From NCBI GenBank assembly GCA_013396995.1, contig VWZP01010438.1, forward strand, positions 62,284 through 126,283: DNA of 64,000 nt. Direction: 5' to 3'. The position numbers were made by a program, and so were the translations under genes. Each line of letters starts with the position of its first letter. The first letter of the stretch is position 1. Below the pieces are notes generated by a model, which was not told the DNA's origin, ran no database searches, and saw only the letters and a list, made by a program, of their open reading frames with translations. Below are positions 1-12,910 of this stretch, piece after piece. The stretch comes from Dicaeum eximium. Lineage: Eukaryota > Chordata > Aves > Passeriformes > Dicaeidae.

Positions 1-3000
1 ACACAGCCCCCGTCTCCTCCTCCCCGAACACACATTCATAACAGTACTTTAATCTGTCTCGAATCGACTTCAAACCCATTTCGCCCTTAATGGGAGTTAT
101 TCATTTTCACTTGAAAGGTAATATCTGACAGCTGGATATTTAATATGATGGATCAGCTGCCGATTAACAAGGCGCTGTAGCATTCTCAGGCCAGTCCCCC
201 ATACTCTTCCCCCTTTCTCCTACTCAACTTGTGAACCCGCTGGTATCTGCTCCTTGTTTCGGACCATACCGTCAGGAGTCGGATCCCAGCAAACTGCTTC
301 CTTCCCAAAGACCCTTCTGTGCACTGGCACAAGCTGTGTTTCCAAACATACCACATCAGAGCAGAGAATACAATTCCCATTTCTAACCCCCTTCCCTGCC
401 AGTCCCCATCTCTGCATTCAGCTGAATAGAGGCAAAGTAAGTTCTGGGAGAGGAAAACAAGTATTACAAACAGGTAGTGGTACTGCCAGAGGATGTGATC
501 TGGGACTGCTGAATTTCTCCTGGTAGGCTTGTCCATGCTGAATGGGCTTGGAAGTGCTCTTGCTCCCCGCTGCTGGCTGCACGCCTGGTGCTGCATGCCT
601 GGCTGGGCAGCAGCCTCCACGCGGGCATGCACAGCCCTGCCTGTACCCGACACCAGAGCCCAGGACTCTGCTGTGCTGCCAGCCCACAGCAGCAGAGTTT
701 GCAGTGCCAGTGCTGACTGATGGACACCATCTCAGAATCTGCTCTGCCCTCCCAGAATGACGCGCTGCTCTGTTCAGCCCCTGCTGGAACTGAGACTCTC
801 TCTGGCGTTCAGAACTGGGAACGGCTTTAGGATGTCTGCAGGACCAGAGCTGACCTTCCTTGCTTCCTATAATAAATGTGCTTGGAGCATTAGGAGCATG
901 GCACCACTCTGCTGCTCCTCTGTTGAGGAACACAGTCCCTCCCAGAGGGTCTGGGGAGGAGACACCACCACCAAGTGCCAGTGCTGTGGTGGGTGAAGGA
1001 CCACCCTGCCTTAAAATGCCCTGCCCGAGCCCTGTGTGATGTGAGTGGCCCTTGTCAGGAGCCTGATCACTGCTGACACTGTCCAGCCCTCAATGCGACC
1101 TCAGACACTGACAAGCCAGCCCCCATCAGGCTGTTGGGTGTTGGGGTGAGCAGCTGGAGACCCCAGGTCTGCCAGGGTGCTCTGGCACAGCCATGCGACT
1201 CCTGCTCTAGACCTGCACTGGGTGGGGATGACAATGACTGTGACAGTCATGGCTTGGGGTCCCTTTAGACCCTCTCTAGGTGGTGACTGTGGCTCCTGTT
1301 GGTCCACACTGTGTCCCTGCACTGGGAGTGTTTCTGGCTGCAGTGACTGAATTCAGCCCAACCATCAGCCACCCCCGGCTGCTGAACACCAGCTCCAACC
1401 TTGGGAGGCACAACAAGGTATTTTCTCATCTCCTTTCTACTGTGAAGCAGCCTGCTTAGAATTAGTAGCAGGTAATTAAAATGCACCATCTCCTAAGTGT
1501 CCAATTTCATTAAATCACTTGATCCAACCCCATAACCTTAATCCTTCAAAACTAGAATTATTGATGATTGTCCAGACCCAAGAATAACTGATTTGTTGCG
1601 CATAGGATATTTATTTTAAGTATTTGTTTTTGAGTTGACAGCTCAGCTGGGAATTTTAACACCAAGACTGAAGTTTATTGTTGATAAACAGTCAAATGCA
1701 CAAAATGACACATTCAGTCCACATCACAGATGATCAGAGGAATTAAGAACTCTCTGCTACCAGGAGAAATGAGGACACGGCTTGGTGTCTGCCTGCAGAA
1801 CTCTTAGCATAGCCTGGGACCTTCTGTCTGTGCAGAGAGGCCAGGACAGAATGTCCTGAGCTCAAAATGTCCAGAAGGCCATGGCCTTGAAGGGCTGAGT
1901 GGCACTGGAACCCACAGAGACACTGCCTGTGCCGTGACCATGGCCAGCATCCTGCTTCCAGGGCCAGGCCTCGCAGGGCAGAAAAAGGAATTTGCTTTAA
2001 AGTAGGATGTACGCCTACGTATCAGATAGGATTGTTATTACTTTGACTCTTTAAATGGATTTAGTTCAGGTTCACTGACTTAGAGGGAGACCTGTGTTTC
2101 TCAACAAATGTCCCCTAAAGCCAAGTGTGATGGGGCGGGGCTGCTACAGCACTTCTGGAGATCTACTGATCTTCTCGCTCTGATCAGCAGCTTCTGCTTT
2201 TCACAGGAGGAGGAGAGATCCTCCCTGGGTCTATTCCAGAGGTGAGATGGGCACTTCCTTGCAAGCGGGGTCTTTCCTTTGCTGGTTCCAGAGGCAAAGC
2301 CAGCACGGATCCCCTAAACTGCTGCTCTCCATCCTGGTGGGAAGGACGTCACCACCCACCTCCTACCCATCAGATTCTTTTAGCTAAAGTATCACTGACA
2401 GCCCCTTCATCTAAACTTCCATCTCCCAACCAAGCAACATAATGGAAAAGCCAATTAAATGATTATTAATTCATGCTGCTTTCCGTAAGCCAGAGGTTCT
2501 CATCTCCCTGCATTCCGTAAACCAGCTTGCCACTTGCCCTAGAAATTTACAGTGGGGTTTCTGCTATTGCCATTGATTTAAACACCACCAGCCTCCCAAA
2601 AACTCCTTGCCATGAAGTCCAGCCGCTGGCCTGGGGAAGTTCTCAGCGAGACCAGGGAACTGTGCTTTCACTGCCTGATGGAAAACAGCACTCTGTATTT
2701 GGTGGTGCCTCCTTCCTCAGACCACCTCCATGTGCTCTTGGAGCCATCGCTCAGCACCGCAAGTCCTCGGACCAGTGGGAGCTGCTACTGTGCCACACAG
2801 CCCTGTGCCATCAATGCCCAAGGTTTCTGCTCCCCTGTGCCCCTACAGCACCTGTGTGTTTCTTGAAATCCAGGGCTAGTTTATCTGTTTAATCCATTCT
2901 CCAGAACTGTCATCATGCAGGAATGGCCAGAGCCCACACGGACTGCCAGGGAAGGGCACGGGGCACCCAGCGTTGCTGCAGCGCTGCCACCTCCTCAGTA

Positions 3001-6000
3001 ACATACAGCCAACATTTCCTGCCCAAACGCCGTTTAATTCCCCATTCCCTGAAGGAACTTCCATTCCAATCAGCTGCTGTAGCCACACCATCAGGCCTGA
3101 GCTCTACTTGTTGTTCTGCAGCATTTCTCAGCTCTGTATCTGACAGTAATCACCATTTACTCGGGTAAATGCCCCACGCTCAGCACACTCTGCACCCGTC
3201 CTCACTGCTGCTTCACAGCCCCAAAAATGGCTGAATAATTCTTCTAATGCTGTGTCATACCTTCCCACCTGCAGCGAGTACCCACAGCTGAATTATTATT
3301 AAATATTCATATCCAGAAGCTCCAGCCGCCACCAGGCTTCCCTGCCTTGCTTCATATGAACACAAAACACCCAGCAGATGCCTCCATGAGATGCCAAGCA
3401 GCACCAGGGGCTCCCAGAGGCAGGGCTTTGCTTGGCACCACAGAGCTCTCCTGCAGCCCCCTTCAGTTCCTGCAGCAGCTCCAACGCAGCCAGAGCCCAG
3501 CATGCCCGAGGTCAGGCAGCTGCTGCATGGAGCCACCCAGCCCAGCCATGCTTCTGGGCTGGAGCTGCCACCCAGGAGCCTTTTGTGCTTCACATATCCT
3601 TGGGAAAACACGGTTACAGGCAGCCTCCCAGTCCTCCTCTCCCATCCCCTTGCCCAGGCGCCAGTGCTGAGTGGCTCCATCATGCCCTCGTCCCCTTCCT
3701 CGCAGCCTCTCAGCCCCCAGAACATCCCGGCCATTAAGTGCTCCACAAACGCCAGATATTAAAAAAAAGCAGCAAAAAGCAGCCGGGGGGAGGAGCAGGA
3801 ATAGATTTCCGTCAGGATGTGCCTGACCTGTTTTTTTCAATTTCAGTAATTAGAAAGGCAGTCGGCCTGTAGGAATTATTCATAAACTGCAGGAGCTGTG
3901 CAGTATACATTTATGTTAAACATGTCAAATCCAATTGAAATCATGCCTGCCAGCACCATACTCCATAAACACACTTTTCTGCAACAATTTCCCAGCTCTC
4001 AGCAGCCCATTAATACTTCCTTTAATAGCAATCTACCACGGATTCGAATCAGGGACGGTCCATTGCACTAATTGCTCTGTTAGGTGAGCATCATGGACAA
4101 AAAAAAAAATCATTAACAAAAATAAAAGCCCTTCAGGCCAGTCCTCCAGAAAGATTTCATTTCAATCTATATTTTAAGTAGACTTTGTTTCTTGTTTTTG
4201 TGGAAAACCCCATATATTCTCCGTGTACCCAACGAACGGTGCATTAAGGAAGCCTCTGGTAGCTGGGTCACTGCTGGTGATGGACTTCTCCATCAGAGAC
4301 ATGAACCAGCACCACCCCAAATCTGACAGGCCTTGTACTGGAATGAGCAGGCCTTCAGCTGAGTATCCATCATTTACATCCTGCCTCAAAAATGGAGCTG
4401 GGATCAGCCACAATTCCTTTCCCGCTTGCTGGTTTGCTTGTGGTAAATCTCACATTAGCCATGACGAGATAATGTCTAACACTGAGTCATCAGGCACACA
4501 GCATCTCCCTGCTCCAGTGTGGAGGCACTGCCATCTTCCAGAACCTTCCAGAAACCACAGAGATGTCTGTAAAAATCAAGATCCAGTAAGTACTTCTATG
4601 GGATTGAGTTTTCCCCAAGTATATTCAATTGAAAAGTATCACCTAAAAAATGTTTCTGCTTCACATTATTGCATTTTAAAATAAATACAAAGAATGAGTC
4701 AATACATTTGTTTTGCAGTTGAGACATTTTGACAAGCTAGCAATGAAAAGAGAGGTTTTCCCCTTGGTGCTGATGCTAACCCCAGCACAGGTTGCACCTG
4801 GACTGTACCCACTGTGGTGCAGACCCTCACCCCTGGGCTGGGGCAGGGAGATGGGCAAAGGAACTCAGTGTCTTGTTGCAGATCTTGCAAACCTTTAAGA
4901 AAGTGGAAGAAATAAATCCCCTGCGCACAGTGAGGAAACCGAAGCACAAAGGGGAGTAAATTGGTGAGGAAAGTAACAATCAAATTGCAGGTGGTGAGCA
5001 GCAAAAAAGTCTGTCCCCTTCCCTTTCACATGCTCCATGACTGGCTTTCAGCCCACACCTCTCCCACCCCCATCTCCATCTTCACAGAGTCACCTGGCTC
5101 AGAGGCTTTTCCAAAGGTCAGCAAGTCCATCCAAAGCAGGACAGACTGAGCCTGCCTTATTCCCAATGGCAGCTCCTCTGATCTTCTTGAAAGACCTCTG
5201 AGGAACCTTTCCAGAAAACCCACTCCAGTGCTTAAGTTACAGCCTGTACAGGAGGACTTCTAAAATTTTGTTATCTAACATCAATCTTTCTCCCTTCAAT
5301 GCAAGCCTTTTGTGTCTTGTTGTCTGTATCCTCAACATGGAGAACAAATAATTTCCTTTTAGAAGCATTTTATGCACAAGACTTATCTTGTTGTCCCCTT
5401 TATCTTCTTTTGGGTCAAATAAGCCTCCTGACTGATGTTGCTCTGTTCTGGGTTTTTCCTGCTGTTTGGGCTTTCTGAAATTGCTGCCCAGCCTCTCCAA
5501 CACCCCAGCTCAGGAATGCAGAGCTTTCCAGTGCTAATGAAACCCACCAATGGTACAATATTGCCACCTACACCGCCATGTCTGCGCTTCATTTCAGCCT
5601 GTCCTGAAAGGTGGCATCAAAAGCCTTCCCAAGGAGACCCTGACTCCAAACAGGACCTTCTTCACATGAAGGGGAATTGGGTTGTGTTGACATGATTTGT
5701 TCTTGACAAATCTGTGTCGACCGTTCCTCATCTCATTATCTTCCCATCAGCACTTACAGCTGTTTGGTCAATTCCCGGGGAAATCTGGGGCAGAGATGGC
5801 AGGTGTGCAGTTCCCCAGCCACTCCTTTGGCCAGGGACAAGCCCCGTGTCTGTCCCCAGCCACACCTCCCCTGTCCTGCACACAGCACCAGAGAGAGCAG
5901 CTGGCACTTTGATCTGCTCCAGGCGCTGTCCCCAGAGCCAGGCACAGGCAGCAGCCCAGGGACGAGGTTCAGAGCACCAAGTGCTGAAGTGATCATCAGC

Positions 6001-7712
6001 CTGTTCCCTGCTAGCTGTGCTGGCACGGGCCGTGCTGCTCTGCTCAGGGAGGGCAAATGCAAACAAGGCCTCATGCTCTTTGTGACACTGTGGTCACAGC
6101 CTTCCCCTCCTGCTCTGTGTCAGCATCCTCTCCCCAGGGAGAGCCTCCCGGTGCCGCCTGCTCCCCTCCCTGCTCCAGGGATACCTGCACACTTCTCTTG
6201 TGGGGCTGTCAGGTATAACCTGACCCAGTTTCTGTTCCTTCCCGTGTCTGAGCTACAGGAGGACTGTCAGCACAGTCATGTTCCTCGAGGGACAAGAGCA
6301 GAAACAAGAGCAAGGTGTGGTGCCTGCTCTGCACACCGGCTGGACAGCAACATGGTAACATAATCTGGCTTTAAAGTTCAAGGCAGTGGTGTTAACGTTT
6401 GGAAGCAGCCTGAGCTCAGTGCCAGCCCACCACACACACCTTGGCTCACACAAGGCTGGTCCCACGCTCTGTGGGCTCACACACCCCTCTGTGTCCTCCC
6501 CACACAGCTTCCTTTGCAGCTGTCCCATTTCTGATCTGCTCCTTGGCTCACAAACACTGGGGTAGGAATTTCACTGGCAGGGTGAAGAAATTAAACCATC
6601 CAGATTCAGAGTGTCTGGACAGAAAAGGGTTTAAAAAGTAGGCTTCTCATTTTTCCTTACGTATTTTGAGATATAATCTTTGCACACAGATCAGCCTTTT
6701 TAAGTGCTTCAGGTTTGGGCAAAGAGCCCTATTTACCCCTGAAGAGATTTAATCAATAAACAATATTTACATCTGTCTGTGACACTTCAGAAAATGGGTC
6801 TGCTCAGGATTACACAATCCCATACAATAAACTGAGACTAAAAACCACCTACAGCCAAGCCAAATTGCATTTTTGGGTTAAGAATCAGTCTGTGATGGGA
6901 AGGAACACATAGAGCAACCTCAGTGAGTGCAGCCCACACTGAGAGCACAAACTTCAACAGTCCACGGGCACAGTCTGCTGTTTACACCAGTTAGGACACA
7001 CAGCTGAGACTGACTGAGACTGAGATGGGCTGAGACTGTAACTGCTGAGGTGAAATACCACATTCCATTTTGGGAAGACAAGGTATGGCAAAGTATCTTT
7101 GTCTGGGGCTCACCAAGAGGCACCCATGAAGGCAGCAGGAGAGGGCTGCCTGGAAGAAGGGTCTCTGTGCAGACTGAGGCATTGCCCCAACCAACATTGA
7201 GCCTGCCAGCCAAATGGGACCTGGAGCCACAGCTGCTGTGTCCCAGGCCAAGAAAAACGAATGCCACCTTCAGCACCTCGCGTTCTGGACCCAGGCTGAA
7301 GAGGTCAGCAAGGGCCAGATGAGGGTGGAAGGTGGATGGCCCTCTCCAGAGTGGCACCATCACAGAATCATCAAATGATACGTTTAATCCAACCACCTGC
7401 TGGCTGCTGGCAGGAGGGGCTGTCCCCCTCTGCTCCCTCCTCTCCCAGCTGCTCATCCCACTGCCTGGGTCCGGTCCCAGAGCACCCACGGCCAGCCTGA
7501 CCCACCACAACTCCAGCTAGTGAGCATGCCAAGAAGCCACACCCAAAGCCTTCACAGAGGATGAAGAAGAGGACACTTATGTCACGCTGACACTGCCACG
7601 TTGTGGTCAGCTAAGAAGAGTTTTGTAGACCACTGTTTTTTCCACCTCCCTTTCCTGGATTTAAAGAAAATGAGGGACCAAGCACCACCTCTGCTAAATC
7701 ACAGAATCATAC
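1..7712 (-). other. ZFHX3: ZFHX3 intron after the fourth coding exon (partial)
   Basis: Starts with the GTATGA donor next to 7713 and runs off the left edge of the window. No further ZFHX3 exon was found by looking for the next expected zinc-finger segments in the minus-strand frames. It contains AT-rich blocks with homeodomain-type motifs at about 1-180, 1470-1740, 2430-2560 and 3840-4140, and otherwise ordinary mixed-composition sequence. A short CR1-like 3' tail is possible at 7361-7404. Confidence 0.85.
3840..4095. promoter_or_regulatory. Candidate conserved intronic element
   Basis: Contains GGAATTATTCATAAACTGC, TCCAATTGAAATCATGCC, CCCATTAATACTTCCTTTAA and GCACTAATTGCTCTG. Low CpG, no repeat features, and sharp change from the GC-rich sequence before 3800. 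Confidence 0.3.
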
Positions 7713-7820
7713 CTGTCCATTTACTCTGGTCCTTGTCCCCTCCACTCTCTTGCTCCTTGGCAGGCTCCTCAGCATCACCAGCTGTTTCATTGGGCCCTTC
7801 CACATCTTCACTGGGCTCTT
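7713..7820 (-). CDS. ZFHX3: ZFHX3 fourth coding exon (codons 1143-1179, 108 bp)
   Basis: A small exon recognised from its product, EEPSEDVEGPNETAGDAEEP and the following residues, which matches the acidic linker after the IFTIR segment of ZFHX3. The acceptor is CTTGTTTCAG/AAGAGC and the donor GGACAG/GTATGA. Phase is 1 at both ends: the G left by the previous exon plus AA makes Glu1143, and the exon ends ACA-G. Length is exactly 36 codons, so the exon could be skipped without breaking the frame. No zinc finger lies in it; it is low-complexity, rich in Glu, Asp and Gly. The 3' half (ESGGDKDQSKWT) looks less conserved than the 5' half compared with what I recall of mammalian ZFHX3. Confidence 0.93.
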
Positions 7821-10800
7821 CTGAAACAAGAAAAGCAGAAAGTGTGACATGGAAGACATGGAAGGCAGAACAGAAGAATAGGTAGCTGACAATAAGTAAG
7901 AGCAACAGCTAAGGCTGTGCACAAGTGTTGGGTGGCAGGTATCAACATCACCCAGTGTTGTCCCAGCACATCTGCTCACTCACTGGTCAAAACAGAAACT
8001 GTAAAGAACTGAGAGATGAAGACAAAATTAAGAACCTCGCCTACTTCTACCACCTGGAGCTGCTGAGGTCCCCTGAGGTGTCTCGCACAGTGACATGGTT
8101 GTCTACACAGTAAGGTTCTACCCAGCCACGTCAGGGATTACAGAATGATCAGGGAGTGACAGGAGCCTCCAGCACCTTCAGCCTCATCCTTCCTCCTCAT
8201 CCCCATCTCAAGCTCTTCAGACCCAGTGACAGGGTGCAGTACTGGTCACCAAGATGCCAGAGTCCACTGCAGATCCCTCCTGCTCAGACCCAGCTCAGAG
8301 CAGCTCGGTCTGCTGCAGCCCCAGCCCAGACAGGAGGCACAGGAGGAACGTGCCAGCAGTCTTGCCTTCATCCCAGTAAGGGGAAGAGCTTGCAAACCTG
8401 GGCAGCACCATGCAGGTGCAAAAGCACGGAGGAAACACTCGGTGAAGTGCTGAAAGCTCAGAACAAAACACAGAACACCATGGTCCAGCCCACAACAGCA
8501 GCACGGGCACAGAGTGTGCCAGCCTAGTGTGGGGCAGCTCCACTCCGAGGGACCCCGTCACTGGGACTCTGGGAGTGGGAGAGCTGTGGCTGCCAGACCC
8601 CTGGCACCAGTGTGTAACAGCCACATTACCATCTACTACTATGGGTATTAATGTGCAGTCCCTGTAAGTGACAGGAGTTACCCTATCACTAGGCTAAAAA
8701 GGGCACTTTTAGGCCATTTTACCCATTTTTAGGCAGGATAGTTTAGATTTTTAACTCACATTATCTGGTCACAGTAAACCCCATGAACCCACACAATCCT
8801 GAACCCTGAACCCATTTACCTGAACCACCTAATGGGTTCAAGCACCAAACCCCATCCTGCTCCTAACAGACAGGGCTAGAAATTCAGATTAAAATGTATA
8901 TATTAGCAGCTTGCAGATACTCAGCAGTGCCCTTTGAGGATATGACAGCCTAAATTGGGAGTGAGAGGGGAGATGGGTGGCAGCGCTGACAAAGGCATCC
9001 AACATGTAGAAATTCACATATCACTGGTGGAGGGGTGAGATGGGCAGTCTGCCATGTGAGCCAAGTGCTCAAGTTTGCTGGGAGAAGAGCTGTGAAACCA
9101 GCAGCTGGGTTCACATTTCAGAAATTAAAATTCCAATCTTTTTTCCACTCTAGGGAAAAAACACAACAAACCACCCCCATCCCAACCCCGCCACCCTGGT
9201 GCCTTTCAAACCGCTTCACACAGGGCAAGGGTGCCCCTTCAGCTGGGGCAGCTGCTGTGGAATCAGATTTTAGCGGGTTTTAATAAAAACCTTTGGTAAT
9301 GAGTTTCTATATTTAATTTAAATAATGATTTTAACCATTCTCTCCTGGCTCAGGTGCTCTGAGGCCCCCTAGACAGCGTGAGGAGACGGCTCCCACTGCC
9401 CCTTGCGCACAGCCCATCACCCACTGCTCTGGCCCCAGCCCCCAGCCCAGAGCCCCCAGCCCAGAGCCCCGGCCCCGCTGAACAACAAAGGGCGCCTGGC
9501 GCAGCGGCACTCCCAGCTGCGACCCGGAGGTGTCAGCATCGGCATGGGAGGAAGAGGAAGGGCGAGCCAGGCTCAGCCGCTGTCTGGGCTCTAACCTGAA
9601 CATGTGGAAATAATACGTGTCTTCCAGTGTGCTGTCTGGTTCGAGGGGAATAAAATAGGACATTCATAAGCAGTTACACCATCTGTCTTTATACCATCAT
9701 CATCATCAACAAGGGAAAAAATAGCTCTTTAAAATGGATGAAAGCCCAGGCTGACAGTAACCGGAAAAATGTGAGCTATGAATACCAATAACGGGAGAAA
9801 ATGATTAAAAAACAAGGCTACAAACAGCAAGTCCCTAGCATGGCTGGGGCTGCAGCTCCTCGTATCCATCCACCACCAGCCTGGACTGAGCCCTCACATC
9901 TCTGGCAATGAGCACTCCACAGTGGGCACCAGGAACGCCCCCCTCTGAGGACACAAACTGCTCCTGGCTCAACACCCTCTGCTAGGCAGAGGGCAGGGAG
10001 CAGATCCAGCTGCAAACCCTCCTCCTGCTCCACCCTGAGCTGTCCTTCTTCTGAAAAGTAGTTTTTCTAAAGCAGGATGGGAAGGGAGCAGAGTCTAAGA
10101 CATCTACCCAGGGAGGCTCTGAACCAGCTGGGGCAGGTCCTTGTCCCATCCCTGCTCAGCCAGGGCCTCTGGCACAGAGCCCCGGGGAGGGGGAAGCGCT
10201 CACTCCATCTGCCTCGCGATCCCCTTCCAGCAGAGCTCTCTGGAAGGCTCAGGCTGCTTTGCTCACCATGCTCAGTCTGGCCCTTGGTCCCACTGCGCCC
10301 AGGGACAGCGGGGACAGCCACGCACCCCTGAGCTGGCTCTGTGCCACTCTGTGAGTGGGTTCTGATCCGCTGAGAACTTGCCTCCAGCGCTCCCACCCAT
10401 GTCTGACCCAGCTGCTACCAAGCAGACCTCAGCACTGACAGCAGAAGCAGCAAACCCCTCTCCTGAAGGGTCTGTGCCCACGCTCTCTCGAGGCAGCTCG
10501 GCGGCTGTTGAGCCACAGCAGCAGCTCCGTGGCACAGTGCAGGTCTGGAAAGCAAACACCTGTGTGAAGGCACCAACCATCCATCCCCTGTCCTCCTTTG
10601 GGGCATCCCGCCCTGAGAACAGGCCAGCAGCACACCTGGGAGGGAAAGGTCTGCTCCTCCCCTCAATCCACTGCACACCACAAGGAGCTTCCCCTGCCGC
10701 TGCAAACTGGCGTCACCCCCAGCGCACTGGCCAGAGCCCGCCACCGTCCCTGTGACATGGCCACCCCGAGACCCCATGGCAGAGCACGCCGAGAGCAGCT

Positions 10801-11649
10801 CCTGAGGCTGCACGAGCAGTGCTCAGCAACACACAGGGAACTTCCAAACCACCACGACCTTTTCCCTACCACCTGACCCCTGCTCCTGGAAGCTCCACAT
10901 TCTGTTCTGACTTCAGAGGTGCAAGAGCTGTTGCTGTGGGATTCGTATGGCAGAATCATGTCCCTGAGAATCCAAACAACACACACTGTACACGGGTTCC
11001 CATGCCAGAGCTGCATCCCTGAGCCCATGGTGCTTTATTAGTAACATTTAAAAGGAGTTTTTCAACTGCCAGGGCTCAGGTCAACACTGAAAGCAAGGAA
11101 GTGTAGCTCCTGGAGCCAAAGGAGCTGCTCTTCCACCCCAATCCACCTGCCCCACACAAAATCCTAGGCAGAGTCTTTGCTTCCTTCATGAATAAATCAT
11201 TTTAGAGAGCAGTATTTCCTTTTAATTTAAAATTAAACCATTCACTAAGCAGGGGGCAGGGCGGGGGAGGAGGGGGAAGAGCAGGAGAAGAGTCTGGAAA
11301 ATCACAAGTATCTGACTTCTGCAGAGGTCAGGGAACCTCTGACTCAGTCACACACCAAGATGTACCCAAACTGCCACATGCAACTGCACAGGATCACACC
11401 ACCGAGGTCTGTTCCTTCCCACACCCAGGACGTTTGAGAGCTGGAGAAGTCGGCAAATGCTGATGGGATCCAGACCAGCTTGAACAGCCCGACCTCTCAC
11501 CTCTTCTTCTCCCAGGCAGGTTTTCCTTAACAAACCCAGATCTCTTATCCGAAGGGATAAAGGGTATTTCTGGGGTGGTGAAAATGTAGGCATGGGAAAG
11601 AGCGTGCGCTGCCTCTCCACCCTCCGGCAGGCTTGAGAGCTGAGAAACA

Positions 11650-11975
11650 TTAGCTGTCATGAACCACAATCAAATCAGGTTTGAAATATTTAGCAGTGGC
11701 TTGGAAAATGTGGCGGTGCAGCTCTGACAGGCGAGATGTGCAGACACCCATTTTCCATTATAATGGAAATATCAAGCCTGTTCTGAATATGTATAACCTA
11801 GAAAAATGTATTGATTTTTCATTCGGCATTAAAAAAATGAAATACCCTGCAGCTGTCAAAAGCCTTTTGTTAAAAGCTCATCTTTCCTGGAATGAGATTT
11901 ACCAGAAACAAGTTTTAATTGTACATGGGGTCTCTCCTTTGGAACAAAAAGAATCTCTGACACTCCCTTTTTCAG
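11650..11975. promoter_or_regulatory. Candidate conserved AT-rich regulatory element
   Basis: AT-rich block with a perfect 18-bp palindrome at 11752-11769, ATCAAATCAGGTTTGAAAT near 11669 and several TTAAAA/AAATGAAAT stretches. It is flanked by GC-richer sequence on both sides. No repeat or exon signal is recognised. Confidence 0.35.
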
Positions 11976-12131
11976 GATAAGTAGCTAAAAAAGCTGACAG
12001 AAAGAGAGGCCTGAGCCCTGGCTGCACGGCTGTCGGGGGTGAGGGCTGGCTGAGCATGGAGGCCACGGGCACGGCCCAACGTGCCAGCACTGCTGTGGCC
12101 AGGAGGGGCTGCGAGCCCGGGGCCAGCACTG

Positions 12132-12299
12132 CCTGACCCACAGCCCAAATCTTCACTGGGTACACCTGACCCACAGCCCAATGCTCCATGGGGTACACCT
12201 GACCCACAGCCTGACTGCTCCATGGGGTACACCTGACCCACAGCCTGACTGCTCCATGGGGTACACCTGACCCACAGCCCAGTGCTCCCCTGGGGTACA
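12132..12299. repeat. 33-34 bp minisatellite, five units
   Basis: Five tandem units starting at 12132, 12165, 12198, 12232 and 12266. Each contains CCTGACCCACAGCC, a variable centre such as TGCTCCATGG, and GGGTACA. The first two units are 33 bp and the last three 34 bp. The third and fourth units are identical, suggesting recent unit duplication. It lies about 240 bp before the duplicated segment that ends at the gap. Confidence 0.92.
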
Positions 12300-12910
12300 C
12301 CTGAGCCCCCCGGGCCCTGCACAGAGAGGTTTGGGTTCATATGGAGGAGGAGGGAGGTCCAATGTGGGGCAATGCCCTCCTACATCCTGGAAGCCCAGGA
12401 TGGGCTCAGCTGCCCCCGAGCTGTGCCAGGGTCACCATGCAGGGCCTGGTGCCTGACTCAGGAGGGGCACACACTCAGCCAAGGCACAGGGAGGCAGTTC
12501 CAGCTCACACCGTGCCCATGGGCCCAGCGCACTCTGCTGTGGTAACGGAGCAGAGACAGAGCCCAGAGGGGGGCCTGACCTCAGCACCCACTCTGGATGC
12601 ACGTATGTGCTGCAGCACCATTTGTGCCAGCTCCTAACGGGATTATTCCACATCAGCTTGTTCATTCCTACTGTCTTTCTGAAATGAAAAGCAGGACTCC
12701 AAGCAGAGCAAAGGCAGCACCAAGCAAGGTTATGGGAGGAATGCCATGGAGCTTCATCCTGGATGCAAAGCTGGAGGATGAGTCCCTTGGTTTAGTGACA
12801 CTTATTTCCCAGACAGCTCCAGTCCAGAGCAGGGCCAGAGAATCTCTGCTGCTTTCACTGACAAACAGAAACCGCTGACTGTGGCGTGCTCAGTTGACAC
12901 AGACATCAGA

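Noticed and set aside
4052..4080. CATTGCACTAATTGCTCTG, which carries the seed-like ATTGCAC of the miR-25/92 family
   Set aside because: The bases after the seed do not match that family and I see no complementary arm nearby to form a precursor hairpin.
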